From [Bacillus] enclensis (lineage in GTDB: Bacteria; Bacillota; Bacilli; Bacillales; Bacillaceae_B), in assembly GCF_001456935.1 (NCBI RefSeq), contig NZ_KQ758483.1:372001-436000 (forward strand): a stretch of DNA of 64,000 bases, in the 5' to 3' direction. Shown one piece after another: positions 29,463 to 38,316 of this stretch. Below the pieces are notes generated by a model. That model was not told the DNA's origin. It ran no database searches and saw nothing but the letters and a program-made list of their open reading frames with translations. The position numbers were made by a program, and so were the translations under genes. Every line of letters starts with the position of its first letter. The stretch's first letter is position 1.

Positions 29463-29643
29463 ATTATTTTTTTTCACCCCAAAAAGGAAAAAATATATGG
29501 TTTAATATAATATTGATAGCATGATTACTATTTCTTATCTTTGCTAAAAATTTGAATTTGATATAGAAATGGCAGATCATTTACTTTATAGTAGTAAGAG
29601 GTGTCATCTGCCTCTGTTTGGTTTTAACGTGAGGAGGGGTAAA

Positions 29644-30558
29644 ATGTCAAACAGTCGAATAATGACAAATGTTGAAAAAGCTGAGATCTCTACATCCACT
29701 GTATGGAAAGATTTCTTGGCACTTATTAAGGTCGGAATTGTTAATTCAAATCTAATCACTACTTTTACCGGGATGTGGTTAGCATTTTATTTTACTAATA
29801 CACACTTTCTGAATTCTCTGGATATCATGTTCCTAACTCTAGTGGGTTCATCTCTGATCATTGCCGGATCATGTGTGATCAATAATGTCTATGACCGCGA
29901 CATCGATCATCTGATGGAACGTACAAAGGAACGCCCGACAGTTACCGGGAAGATCAATGGAACGAAAGCTTCATTATTGGGGCTGCTGATGATTGCATTC
30001 GGAATCATCATGCTGTTCATGACAACTGTGACTGCAGGTGTAATAGGACTTATAGGTGTATTCAGTTATGTTGTATTATATACAATGTGGTCCAAAAGGA
30101 AATATGTAAGCAACACGATTGTTGGAAGCATATCTGGTGCAGTCCCTCCACTGATTGGGTGGGCCGCCGTAGATGCTAACCTTGATATCGTAGCATGGAT
30201 GCTGTTTTTGATGATGTTCATCTGGCAGCCGCCGCATTTCTATGCGCTTGCGATGAAACGCGTGGAAGAATATCGTGCAGCGGATATCCCTATGCTCCCT
30301 GTTGTAAAAGGCTTTGCCGTGACTAAGCATCATATCGTTGCCTGGGTCGCTGCCTTACTGCCGATTCCTTTCTTCTTAATGGATCTTGGATTGTTTTTCT
30401 TCATTCTTGCCACAGCCTTCAATATCGGCTGGTTAGCACTTGGCCTTGCAGGCTATAAAATGAAGGATGATATTAAGTGGTCTAAATTGATGTTTGTATA
30501 TTCACTTAATTATTTGACTATCTTGTTTGTAGCAATGGTTATTGTTACCGTTATATAA
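29644..30558 (+). CDS. ctaB: Protoheme IX farnesyltransferase (heme O synthase)
   Basis: A UbiA-family prenyltransferase, 304 residues, that adds farnesyl to heme B. The prenyl-diphosphate motif is in [15 protein letters not shown], and a second Asp-rich motif lies later near [15 protein letters not shown]. The ATG at 29644 follows GAGGAGGGG and gives MSNSRIMTN, close to the B. subtilis N-terminus; an in-frame ATG at 29569 has no site and is rejected. It is the first gene of the oxidase cluster. Confidence 0.95.
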   Translation: MSNSRIMTNVEKAEISTSTVWKDFLALIKVGIVNSNLITTFTGMWLAFYFTNTHFLNSLDIMFLTLVGSSLIIAGSCVINNVYDRDIDHLMERTKERPTVTGKINGTKASLLGLLMIAFGIIMLFMTTVTAGVIGLIGVFSYVVLYTMWSKRKYVSNTIVGSISGAVPPLIGWAAVDANLDIVAWMLFLMMFIWQPPHFYALAMKRVEEYRAADIPMLPVVKGFAVTKHHIVAWVAALLPIPFFLMDLGLFFFILATAFNIGWLALGLAGYKMKDDIKWSKLMFVYSLNYLTILFVAMVIVTVI

Positions 30559-30661
30559 GATTAGTGGGAATTCTTTCTGATAAGAAATCCAAATAGATAT
30601 TTTTTGAGTCCTTGTTTTATTTCAGGAAGTACATTACACGAAAGAGGGGTTTGATTAAGCT

Positions 30662-31738
30662 ATGAAAGCAAGGCTAACTAAGTGGCGCTTATTCTCCATT
30701 GTAGCCATGATGGCACTTATTCTTTCCGGTTGCGGTGAGCCGTTTCTATCTACACTGCAGCCGGCAGGGGAAGTAGCACAGACACAATATGATCTAATGA
30801 TTCTTGCTACATCAATAATGGTATTGGTTATTATTGTAGTAGTAATCATCTATGCAGTGGCGATCATCCGTTTCCGCAGAAAAAAAGGAGACACTGCGAT
30901 CCCAAAACAAGTTGAAGGAAGCCATACGTTGGAAATCCTATGGACAGTCATTCCAATCATCCTTCTGCTTATCCTTGCAGTTCCTACAGTCACTGCAACA
31001 TTCCAGCTTGCTGATACAAAAGCAATGGACAAAAAAGACGCTGACGGTAATCGTGAAGCGCTGGTTGTAAATGTTCGTGCCAACCTTTATTGGTGGGAAT
31101 TCGAATATCCAGACCAAAAAATCATCACTTCTCAAGATTTGGTTGTTCCAACCGATCAGAAGGTCTACTTCAATGTAACAGCTTCTGATGTAAAACATTC
31201 ATTCTGGATTCCAGCAGCAGGAGGAAAGATTGATACTAACGTGGATGGTGTGAACACATTCTTCCTTGAGTTTGATGGTAAAAAGGCTGAAGAAGCCGGC
31301 GGGGTATTCTATGGTAAATGTGCCGAACTTTGCGGTCCTTCCCACGCATTAATGGACTTCAAAGTTAAAGCGTTACCAAAAGATGAATTCACTGCATGGG
31401 TGGACGATATGCAAAACGCAGGAGATCCAAAACCTGCTTCTGACTTAGCGCAACAAGGACAAGATATCTTCAATCAAAAATGCTTGAGCTGTCATGCGGT
31501 TTCCCCGGAAGATGGCCGTCCCGAATCTGCACGCCTTGCTCCGAACTTAGCAACTTTCGGCGAGCGTAACCGTATTGCTGGGATTCTCGAACATAATGAA
31601 GAAGAACTCAAAAACTGGTTGACAGATCCGGAACAGTATAAGCCAGGAAACAAAATGACAGGTACATATGGAGAGTTAACTGAAGAAGAAAAGGATGCTC
31701 TTGCAGAATACCTGATGGGTCTGAAAGTTCAAGATTAA
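30662..31738 (+). CDS. ctaC: Cytochrome caa3 oxidase subunit II
   Basis: A 358-residue lipoprotein (LSGC, Cys about 25) with two membrane helices. The CuA domain carries the GKCAELCGPSHALM ligands. A C-terminal fused cytochrome c domain (about 265-358) has the heme-binding CLSCH motif. The fused cytochrome c is what makes this a caa3 oxidase. It receives electrons outside the membrane and passes them to subunit I. Confidence 0.97.
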   Translation: MKARLTKWRLFSIVAMMALILSGCGEPFLSTLQPAGEVAQTQYDLMILATSIMVLVIIVVVIIYAVAIIRFRRKKGDTAIPKQVEGSHTLEILWTVIPIILLLILAVPTVTATFQLADTKAMDKKDADGNREALVVNVRANLYWWEFEYPDQKIITSQDLVVPTDQKVYFNVTASDVKHSFWIPAAGGKIDTNVDGVNTFFLEFDGKKAEEAGGVFYGKCAELCGPSHALMDFKVKALPKDEFTAWVDDMQNAGDPKPASDLAQQGQDIFNQKCLSCHAVSPEDGRPESARLAPNLATFGERNRIAGILEHNEEELKNWLTDPEQYKPGNKMTGTYGELTEEEKDALAEYLMGLKVQD

Positions 31739-31768
31739 TAGGGGATAAGTTAAAAGGGAGGTTAAATC

Positions 31769-33637
31769 GTGAGTAGCTTAGCACAGAAAAAAGGCTTCGG
31801 TGCGACTGTTTGGGATTACTTAACTACAGTAGACCATAAAAAGATCGCCATCCTTTACCTTATGGCAGGAGGATTCTTCTTCCTACTCGGTGGATTAGAA
31901 GCTCTTATTATCCGTATACAGCTTGCAGTGCCTAATAGTGATTTCATTAGTGCAGGCTTATACAACGAAGTATTAACGATGCACGGTACAACGATGATAT
32001 TCTTGGCAGCCATGCCGCTGATATTTGCATTTATGAATGCAGTTGTACCTTTACAGATCGGTGCTCGTGATGTTGCATTTCCATTTGTGAATTCACTTGG
32101 ATTCTGGTTATTCTTCTTCGGTGGAGTATTCCTGAATCTTTCATGGTTCATGGGTGGAGCACCTGATGCAGGATGGACATCTTATGCATCACTGTCAATG
32201 GCCTCTGAAGGTCATGGAATTGATTTTTACGTCTTAGGTTTACAGATTGCCGGTGCAGGTACATTGATTGGCGGTATCAACTTCCTTGTTACCATCATTA
32301 ATATGCGTGCCCCTGGGATGACATATATGCGTATGCCACTGTTCACCTGGACAGCGTTTGTTACATCAGCACTAATCTTATTTGCATTTCCAGCCCTGAC
32401 AGTCGGTCTTTTCTTAATGATGTTCGACCGTATGTTCGGCTCTAATTTCTTTGATGTTGCCAATGGCGGTAACACGATTATCTGGGAGCATTTCTTCTGG
32501 ATCTTCGGACACCCGGAAGTATACATCCTTGTATTACCGGCATTCGGAATTTTCTCAGAGATCATTCCGCACTTCTCAAGAAAACGTTTATTCGGTTACT
32601 CATCCATGGTATTTGCGACCGTATTGATCGGTTTCCTTGGATTCATGGTATGGGCTCACCATATGTTCACAGTTGGTCTTGGACCGATTGCAAATGCAAT
32701 CTTCGCAGTTGCTACCATGGCGATTGCCGTACCGACAGGTATTAAGATCTTTAACTGGCTTCTCACAATGTGGGGAGGAAGCTTGCGATTCACTACACCT
32801 ATGTTGTATGCGGTTGCTTTCATTCCTTCATTCGTTGCTGGGGGAGTCACAGGTATCATGCTTGCATCAGCAGCAGCTGACTACCAATTCCATGATACGT
32901 ATTTCGTAGTGGCACACTTCCACTATGTAATCGTTGGTGGTGTTGTATTCGCACTATTGGCTGGAACGCATTATTACTGGCCGAAGATGTTCGGTACGAT
33001 GTTAAATGATTTCCTTGGAAAAATCTCTTTCTGGTTATTCTTTATTGGATTCCACTTAACGTTCTTTATCCAGCATTTCCTCGGTCTTATGGGGATGCCG
33101 CGTCGTATTTGGAAGTTCTTGCCTGGTCAAGGGTTTGAAACAGGAAACCTGGTTAGTTCCATCGGAGCAGGATTTATGGGAGTTGCTGTAATCATCCTGT
33201 TATTTAACATCATCATGACGCAAGTTAAAGGTGTTAAAGTCGGTAATGACCCTTGGGGAGATGGACGTACCATCGAATGGTCAATTCCATCACCGCCGCC
33301 ATTCTATAACTTCAAGCAGACACCTCTTATCCGTGGATTGGATGCTTTCTGGCTTGAGAAAATGGAAGGCAAGAAAGAGCTTACACCAGCAGAACCGATC
33401 GGTGATATCCATATGCCGAATAATTCAATTCTTCCTGTATTCATCTCATTCGGTTTGTTTGTGGCAGCATTCGGTGCCATGTACCGTCCGGATGGAGAAG
33501 CATGGGCACTGCCTGTTTTGATTATCGGTATGCTGATCACATTAAGTTCAATGTTCCTGAGATCTGTAATCGACGATCATGGTTATCATGTTCACAAAGA
33601 AGATTTAATGGATGATGATAAAGGGGGTAAGGCATAA
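31769..33637 (+). CDS. ctaD: Cytochrome caa3 oxidase subunit I
   Basis: A 622-residue heme-copper oxidase subunit I holding heme a and the heme a3-CuB centre. Conserved features are the HGTTMIF helix-II heme a ligand region, WEHFFWIFGHPEVYIL (CuB His and cross-linked Tyr), and HFHYVIVGG (heme ligands). The GTG start follows GGGAGG. Its stop overlaps the ctaE start by one base (TAATG), showing translational coupling. Confidence 0.97.
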   Translation: MSSLAQKKGFGATVWDYLTTVDHKKIAILYLMAGGFFFLLGGLEALIIRIQLAVPNSDFISAGLYNEVLTMHGTTMIFLAAMPLIFAFMNAVVPLQIGARDVAFPFVNSLGFWLFFFGGVFLNLSWFMGGAPDAGWTSYASLSMASEGHGIDFYVLGLQIAGAGTLIGGINFLVTIINMRAPGMTYMRMPLFTWTAFVTSALILFAFPALTVGLFLMMFDRMFGSNFFDVANGGNTIIWEHFFWIFGHPEVYILVLPAFGIFSEIIPHFSRKRLFGYSSMVFATVLIGFLGFMVWAHHMFTVGLGPIANAIFAVATMAIAVPTGIKIFNWLLTMWGGSLRFTTPMLYAVAFIPSFVAGGVTGIMLASAAADYQFHDTYFVVAHFHYVIVGGVVFALLAGTHYYWPKMFGTMLNDFLGKISFWLFFIGFHLTFFIQHFLGLMGMPRRIWKFLPGQGFETGNLVSSIGAGFMGVAVIILLFNIIMTQVKGVKVGNDPWGDGRTIEWSIPSPPPFYNFKQTPLIRGLDAFWLEKMEGKKELTPAEPIGDIHMPNNSILPVFISFGLFVAAFGAMYRPDGEAWALPVLIIGMLITLSSMFLRSVIDDHGYHVHKEDLMDDDKGGKA

Positions 33638-34266
33638 TGCACGCTGAAGAAAAATTCACGCCGAAGACCTGGCCGGCCTCCCCTGAAAAGGCAACCCTTG
33701 AGGGGAAAAATAAGTTCATGGGATTCTGGTTCTTCCTTGGCGGAGAAACAGTTCTGTTCGGCTCGTTGTTCGCTACTTATCTTGCTCTTAAGAACAAAGT
33801 GCCTAGTGAAAGCCATGCATTGACGACTGATTTATTTGATCTGCCTCTTTCATTCGTGGCTACTATGCTTCTTTTAACAAGCTCGTTAACAAGTGTTTAT
33901 GCAATGTACCATATGAAAAATTACAATTTCCAGAGAATGCAGGCCTGGTTACTGATCACTGTATTATTGGGTGCAGGGTTCCTAGGGTTGGAAATTTATG
34001 AGTTCAATCATTATGTTCATGAATACGGGCATACTTTTACTAGCAGCGCGTTTGGCTCGGCATTTTATGCGCTTGTTGGCTTCCACGGAGGGCACGTAGC
34101 ATTCGGGCTCCTTTGGATCATTAGTCTAATGCTTCGTAATGCGAAACGCGGACTTAACCTTTACAACGCTCCGAAGTTTTATTTAGCTTCACTATACTGG
34201 CACTTCATCGACGTTGTATGGGTATTTATCTTTACAGTAGTATACTTAATGGGAATGGTGGGATAA
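33637..34266 (+). CDS. ctaE: Cytochrome caa3 oxidase subunit III
   Basis: A 209-residue, five-helix subunit III. The TAATG overlap with ctaD and a 4-bp gap to ctaF place it in the middle of a coupled operon. The conserved FHGGHVAFGL and YWHFIDVVWV stretches identify the family. It stabilises subunit I and proton uptake. Confidence 0.96.
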   Translation: MHAEEKFTPKTWPASPEKATLEGKNKFMGFWFFLGGETVLFGSLFATYLALKNKVPSESHALTTDLFDLPLSFVATMLLLTSSLTSVYAMYHMKNYNFQRMQAWLLITVLLGAGFLGLEIYEFNHYVHEYGHTFTSSAFGSAFYALVGFHGGHVAFGLLWIISLMLRNAKRGLNLYNAPKFYLASLYWHFIDVVWVFIFTVVYLMGMVG

Positions 34267-34270
34267 ACTG

Positions 34271-34603
34271 ATGGCGAATCAACAATCAAATTCAGGTAAC
34301 CCAAGTGTAGATTACGAATATAAACGTAAGAAAAACGCGGAAGACATGAGGATGCAGGTAACTTCATTCATGTTTATGATTTTCTTAACACTTGTTGCTT
34401 TCATCGCTGTTGCAGGTGATTTTGATAAGTACTTCGTAGTACCATTCATCCTGCTGCTTGCAGTAGTACAATTGATTTTCCAATTATACTATTTCATGCA
34501 CATGAGTCACAAAGGACATGAAGCTCCTTCATTGTTCTTGTATTCCGGGGCACTTGTAGCGTTTATCACAGTGTTAACATTCTTGACGATCGTATGGATC
34601 TAA
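34271..34603 (+). CDS. ctaF: Cytochrome caa3 oxidase subunit IV
   Basis: A 110-residue, three-helix CtaF/CyoD-like subunit IV, with an N-terminal basic cytoplasmic segment and the typical FQLYYFMHMSHKG stretch between TM2 and TM3. It is the last gene before the operon terminator. ctaG is about 780 bp further on, beyond repeats. Confidence 0.95.
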   Translation: MANQQSNSGNPSVDYEYKRKKNAEDMRMQVTSFMFMIFLTLVAFIAVAGDFDKYFVVPFILLLAVVQLIFQLYYFMHMSHKGHEAPSLFLYSGALVAFITVLTFLTIVWI

Positions 34604-34607
34604 TTAA

Positions 34608-34642
34608 GAAAAGCCAGCCAATTTAATTGGCTGGCTATTTTA
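34608..34642 (+). terminator. Terminator of ctaBCDEF
   Basis: AAAAGCCAGCCAA / TTGGCTGGCTATTTT stem with a short loop. Confidence 0.85.
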
Positions 34643-34680
34643 TTGTTCTGCTTCAGCTGCTGGAGGCTCATGTCATACAT
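34641..34680 (+). repeat. Left fragment of a B-type element
   Basis: TATTGT...CAGCT..GGAGGCTC.TGTCATA resembles the first 40 bp of B2-type units (as at 35165). The matching right end is about 320 bp away, at 34999-35040. Confidence 0.5.
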
Positions 34681-34820
34681 GGTTTATTTAAGGATGTATA
34701 CTTGGTTTTAGGCTTTTTTGACGCTGTTTTCTATATGGCTGCCCCCGTTCTAATTGGGGAAATCAGCGTTTTGGCTCTATAAGCGCTTAATTGGAGCCTG
34801 CGGAACGGGTGGAATCGGGG

Positions 34821-34925
34821 TAATCTTTTAATTTTGGCCGGTAATCTTTCGAAAACTGGACTTTTTCTTTCGATTCCGGGCCATAATCTTCGAATTCTGG
34901 GAGATAATCTTTTAATTTTAGGATT
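34821..34925. repeat. Five 21-bp degenerate tandem repeats
   Basis: Units start at exactly 34821, 34842, 34863, 34884 and 34905; most begin TAATCTT and end in a G-rich part. Read on the minus strand in one open frame they give heptapeptides PKIKRLS, PRIRRLW, PGIERKS, PVFERLP and AKIKRLP. No ribosome binding site or conserved domain supports a real gene. Confidence 0.8.
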
Positions 34926-34998
34926 TATTCCACCACTTACCAAAAATATCCAAACTGTCCACTGCATGATATACGAAGGCAAAGAACAACTTTCCTGC

Positions 34999-35040
34999 AA
35001 GTCCCATTCATATTGGCTGGGCGAGCCGCCTCCGCTTTTC
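34999..35040 (+). repeat. Right fragment of a B-type element
   Basis: TCCCATTCAT...GGGCGAGCCGCCTCCGCTTTTC resembles the last part of the unit at 35165-35290. Confidence 0.6.
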
Positions 35041-35164
35041 TATTGTCCAGCTGCAGGGCTTAGAGGCACATGTCATAAGCCAACCCGGCCAAGAAGGCAA
35101 AGAGCGCCTTCCAGTCCCGCCCGTCTTATGCCACCCGCCTCTGAGCAAAGCCCTTCCGCATTTC
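35041..35164 (+). repeat. B element 3
   Basis: Starts TATTGTCCAGC and ends in the TTTC preceding the next TATTGTCC. Core AAGGCAAAGAGCGCCTT at 35094-35110. Lower stems are CATAAG/CTTATG and AGAGGC/GCCTCT. It is directly joined to B element 4. Confidence 0.85.
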
Positions 35165-35290
35165 TATTGTCCAGCTCCGGCGGCTAGAGGCTCGAGGTCA
35201 TAAGCTAAATGGACCAAGAAGGCAAAGAACGCCTTCCCGGCCCATTCATCTTATGCTTGTCGCCTCTGAGCGAGCCGCCTCCGCTTTTCT
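35165..35290 (+). repeat. B element 4 (variant type)
   Basis: Core AAGGCAAAGAACGCCTT at 35219-35235. Flanking stem ATGGACC/GGCCCAT (one mismatch). Lower stem GGCGGCTAGAGGC / GCCTCTGAGCGAGCC. The arms differ from B3, while the core and pairing pattern are kept. Confidence 0.85.
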
Positions 35291-35321
35291 TAATTGTTCA
35301 TGAACTTGTCATTAGCTTGGA

Positions 35322-35350
35322 TTGAAGTGGGGGGGAGTTGACAGTATAAT
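35322..35350 (+). promoter_or_regulatory. ctaG promoter
   Basis: TTGAAG (35322-35327), a 17-bp spacer and TATAAT (35345-35350), 36 bp before the ATG. A TTGACA at 35338 is too close to the -10 to serve. Confidence 0.65.
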
Positions 35351-35385
35351 GGGGGTAGCGGTTATTAGTGAAATGAGGTGAGGAT

Positions 35386-36291
35386 ATGCCGTTGGGTATA
35401 TTTGGTTTTATGGCTTTATGGAGCCCATTTTTTATTTTGGCATTGGTGTTTATCACAGTTGTTTATTTTTTGGTCACCACGAAGTGGAGAACAAGCTTTA
35501 GGGAAAGTACTCCGCTGACTGGAAAGGAAGCAGCTTATTTTATAGTGGCGATCCTCCTTTTATATGCCATCAAAGGTTCGCCTGTTGAAGTAATGAGCAC
35601 GATATTATTTTCTGCTCACATGACTCAGATGGCCCTTCTGTACTTAGTAGTAACACCTCTGATTATCATGGGAATTCCTAATTGGGTCTGGAAGGAAATA
35701 ATAAACCTCCCAGTTGTCAAACCAATATTTAAGTTCATGACAAAGCCTTTGATTGCTCTGCTTTCATTTAATGTTGTGTTTTCGGTTTATCATATTCCGC
35801 TGGTATTTGATCATGTCAGAACAGATGTTACAGCGCACGGATTGGCTACAGTCATCTTGTTCTTATTATCCATTGTAATGTGGTGGCCGCTCTTGAACCC
35901 TGCGGATGAGGATATCGACTTAGAAGGTTTAAAGAGAATTGGATATATATTGGGAAGTGCGGTTTTATTGACACCGGCTTGCGGATTGATTATCTTCGCA
36001 GAGAATCCCTTGTATGCACCTTATTATGACCCTGAAGCGTTTATGCAATCTTTGGCCCTCTGTGTGCCGGTTGACACGTTACAGGGCATGACGCTGACCG
36101 GTCCCGAGTTATTCACCTCTATGTCCACCTTGAATGACCAGCAGTTGGGTGGAGTCATTATGAAAATCATTCAGGAGATTGTTTTCGGAGTAATGCTTTT
36201 TAATCTTTTCTTTCAATGGTATCGAAAAGATATGGAAAAACAGGAAAGACTTTCGTATGATCCGGTTGTAGACCAAACAAGGACTGAATAA
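35386..36291 (+). CDS. ctaG: Cytochrome caa3 oxidase assembly factor CtaG
   Basis: A 301-residue, seven-helix membrane protein of the CtaG_2 (caa3-type) family. In B. subtilis it is needed for active caa3 oxidase, probably in copper delivery to CuB. Conserved features include FSAHMTQMALLYLVVTPL. It has its own promoter, separated from ctaF by repeats. The DUF420 gene follows after 78 bp. Confidence 0.93.
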   Translation: MPLGIFGFMALWSPFFILALVFITVVYFLVTTKWRTSFRESTPLTGKEAAYFIVAILLLYAIKGSPVEVMSTILFSAHMTQMALLYLVVTPLIIMGIPNWVWKEIINLPVVKPIFKFMTKPLIALLSFNVVFSVYHIPLVFDHVRTDVTAHGLATVILFLLSIVMWWPLLNPADEDIDLEGLKRIGYILGSAVLLTPACGLIIFAENPLYAPYYDPEAFMQSLALCVPVDTLQGMTLTGPELFTSMSTLNDQQLGGVIMKIIQEIVFGVMLFNLFFQWYRKDMEKQERLSYDPVVDQTRTE

Positions 36292-36369
36292 TGATCATAC
36301 TTTCAGGGATAGCTTGCCGCCATTCCTGCCGTACATAGAATAAATACAGAAAAGTGAGGACTTGTAAAA

Positions 36370-36831
36370 ATGGGTGTACCAATTTTACCTACGATCAGCA
36401 CCAGTTTCATCGTTCTAAGTGCTATCACTGTAGCCATTGGCTGGTGGCAAATCAAACAAAGGAAAATCGAGAAGCATCAAGGGACGATGACCCTTGCAGG
36501 GATTTTTGCACTGATTTTCTTTATTATTTACGCAAGCAGAACCATCTTCATCGGGAATACTTCATTTGGGGGACCGGATAATATCAAGATTTATTATACA
36601 ATCTTCTTGATTTTCCATATCACCCTCGCGACTGTAGGGGCTGTGTTCGGTTTAATGAGTTTATGGACAGGATATAAAGAAAAATTGGCAAGACATAGAA
36701 AGCTGGGACCTGTCACCAGCATCATTTGGTTCTTCACCGCGATCACCGGGGTTGCTGTATACATGCTGCTCTATGTCTTTTATGAAGGCGGGGAGACGAC
36801 ATCTGTCATAAAGGCAATAATAGGGAGCTGA
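36370..36831 (+). CDS. DUF420 membrane protein (YozB/CtaM-like)
   Basis: A 153-residue, four- or five-helix DUF420 protein with the FHITLATVGAVFGL stretch. The Staphylococcus relative CtaM is required for maturation of a heme A-containing oxidase, and B. subtilis has a homologue (YozB) elsewhere. Placement right after ctaG suggests the same role in oxidase assembly here. It ends at a strong terminator. Confidence 0.85.
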   Translation: MGVPILPTISTSFIVLSAITVAIGWWQIKQRKIEKHQGTMTLAGIFALIFFIIYASRTIFIGNTSFGGPDNIKIYYTIFLIFHITLATVGAVFGLMSLWTGYKEKLARHRKLGPVTSIIWFFTAITGVAVYMLLYVFYEGGETTSVIKAIIGS

Positions 36832-36837
36832 GTTCCC

Positions 36838-36874
36838 GGTCCGTATAAGAACGTTCTTATACGGGCTTTTTTAT
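36838..36874 (+). terminator. Terminator after the DUF420 gene
   Basis: CCGTATAAGAACGTTCTTATACGG is a perfect palindrome, followed by GCT6. Confidence 0.9.
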
Positions 36875-36937
36875 TGCAGAAAAGGATAAGCGGTTCTTCT
36901 GTCGAATTAAACAAGTGAGAAAGGGGGTAATCATACT

Positions 36938-38092
36938 ATGACACACAGTATAAAAAAACTTGAACAAAACCTTTATGAAGAATCTTTACAGTTATCCGAA
37001 TATGCATTTCAATACAAAGTACCTTCTGAGAAGAGAGATAAAAGACTTCAACAGTTAAAGGTGCAGGATGTCTATGGTATCTTTTCTGAGGGTTCCCTGG
37101 CGGCCAAGCTTCATTTGCTTTCCCTGGAAGTATGGATTGGTAATGAGAAGTATTCGATGGGGGGAATAGCAGGTGTTGCAACTTACCCGGAGTACAGGCG
37201 AAAAGGATTAGTAAGGAGTTTACTGTCTCATGCGCTAGAGGAAATGAATAATAAGGGGCAGACGATCTCGATGCTGCACCCATTTGATATTGATTTCTAC
37301 AGGAAATTCGGGTGGGAGGTTTTCGCTTATTTTAACAAGTTATATTTAACAAAAAAAGATTTAATCCCAATAAAAAAAACAAATGGTAGCATCAAAAGAT
37401 TTACAAAGGAAACTTACCCTGTAGAACTTCATCAATTGTATGACCGTTATGCCTCTAATCATAGTGGAATGCTTGAACGCACAAAGGAATGGTGGAAGGA
37501 AAGAAGTATCGGGGATTTATGGATTGCGATATACTATGATGAAAATCATGTCCCGCAAGGCTATCTTAGTTATGAAGTCAAGAATCAAAAAATGAAGGTA
37601 GAGGAATTCGTTCCATTGAACGCTGAGGCGAGACACGGATTATGGAACTTTATCTGTCAGCATGATTCGATGATCAACGAATCAGAACTGGTGCTGAATC
37701 CAAATGAGCCATTGTCATTTCTGCTCAGGAATCCCCGCGTGAAAATGGAGCGTTTTCCTTATTTTATGAATAGAATTGTGAATGTGGAAAGCTTCTTGAA
37801 TGCCCATTTGAAGCATATTGAGTTTGATGACCGCTTAACGCTAACAATTAAAGATGATCAAGCTGAATGGAATAATGGTACCTTTACAGTGTCGGCACAC
37901 GGTGTGAAGAAAAGTGAACCGGCAGACAATACTGTAGTCATGGATATCAACACTCTAACAGCTGTCATTTTTGGAGTTTATTCACCAAAAGCACTGATGG
38001 ATATGGGACAGATCGAAGGAGACTTGCCGGAAGTTGCTAAATTGGAAAAATTGACGAAGGATGTAAGTCCGTTTTTCTATGATTTCTTTTAA
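36938..38092 (+). CDS. Eis-like GNAT acetyltransferase
   Basis: A 384-residue protein with the Eis layout: an N-terminal GNAT domain with acetyl-CoA loop YRRKGLVRSLL (about 87-97), a second degenerate GNAT domain (about 150-280), and an SCP2-like C-terminal domain. Eis enzymes acetylate amines, including some aminoglycosides, but most Bacillus members have no known substrate. The C-terminal aromatic FFYDFF end is typical of the family. AAAGGGGG precedes the ATG. Confidence 0.85.
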   Translation: MTHSIKKLEQNLYEESLQLSEYAFQYKVPSEKRDKRLQQLKVQDVYGIFSEGSLAAKLHLLSLEVWIGNEKYSMGGIAGVATYPEYRRKGLVRSLLSHALEEMNNKGQTISMLHPFDIDFYRKFGWEVFAYFNKLYLTKKDLIPIKKTNGSIKRFTKETYPVELHQLYDRYASNHSGMLERTKEWWKERSIGDLWIAIYYDENHVPQGYLSYEVKNQKMKVEEFVPLNAEARHGLWNFICQHDSMINESELVLNPNEPLSFLLRNPRVKMERFPYFMNRIVNVESFLNAHLKHIEFDDRLTLTIKDDQAEWNNGTFTVSAHGVKKSEPADNTVVMDINTLTAVIFGVYSPKALMDMGQIEGDLPEVAKLEKLTKDVSPFFYDFF

Positions 38093-38117
38093 ATATTAAA
38101 GGCTGTTTTCTAAAAGA

Positions 38118-38255
38118 TTGTTGCTTTCCGTAAATTGGCTAGTAGCCTGAATGTTGCTTGTGGACGTGCTCTTTTCGAATTCAAGTTTAAACCACAGGTG
38201 GACGGACATCTGTAAACACCCAAGTTCCGGTATTTTCTTTTGTATAAAGCAACAA
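38118..38255. repeat. 138-bp segment bounded by 10-bp inverted repeats
   Basis: TTGTTGCTTT (38118-38127) and AAAGCAACAA (38246-38255) are perfectly complementary. The interior has no gene. It could be a small MITE-like element. Confidence 0.45.
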
Positions 38256-38275
38256 AGGATGAGAAAAGAGCTATA

Positions 38276-38316
38276 TTAAAAAAAGGACCGGCCGGGATGG
38301 CAGGTCCTTTTTGCTC
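38276..38316 (-). terminator. Terminator of the YtvI-like gene
   Basis: On the minus strand, AAAAAGGACCTGCC..GGCCGGTCCTTTTTTT. Confidence 0.85.

Noticed and set aside
34766-34779. TATAAGCGCTTAAT as a cre site
   Set aside because: Only a partial match, lying between a terminator and repeats without a nearby promoter.
34731-35000. 89-codon minus-strand frame with heptapeptide repeats
   Set aside because: The repeats are explained by the 21-bp DNA period. There is no start signal, and the frame crosses repeat fragments, so it is not called as a gene.
35338-35350. TTGACA directly before TATAAT at ctaG
   Set aside because: The elements are one base apart and cannot form a promoter; TTGAAG at 35322 has the correct spacing.
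36900-36906. TGTCGAA Spo0A-box core before the Eis-like gene
   Set aside because: A single 7-mer core without the wider box or a mapped promoter.
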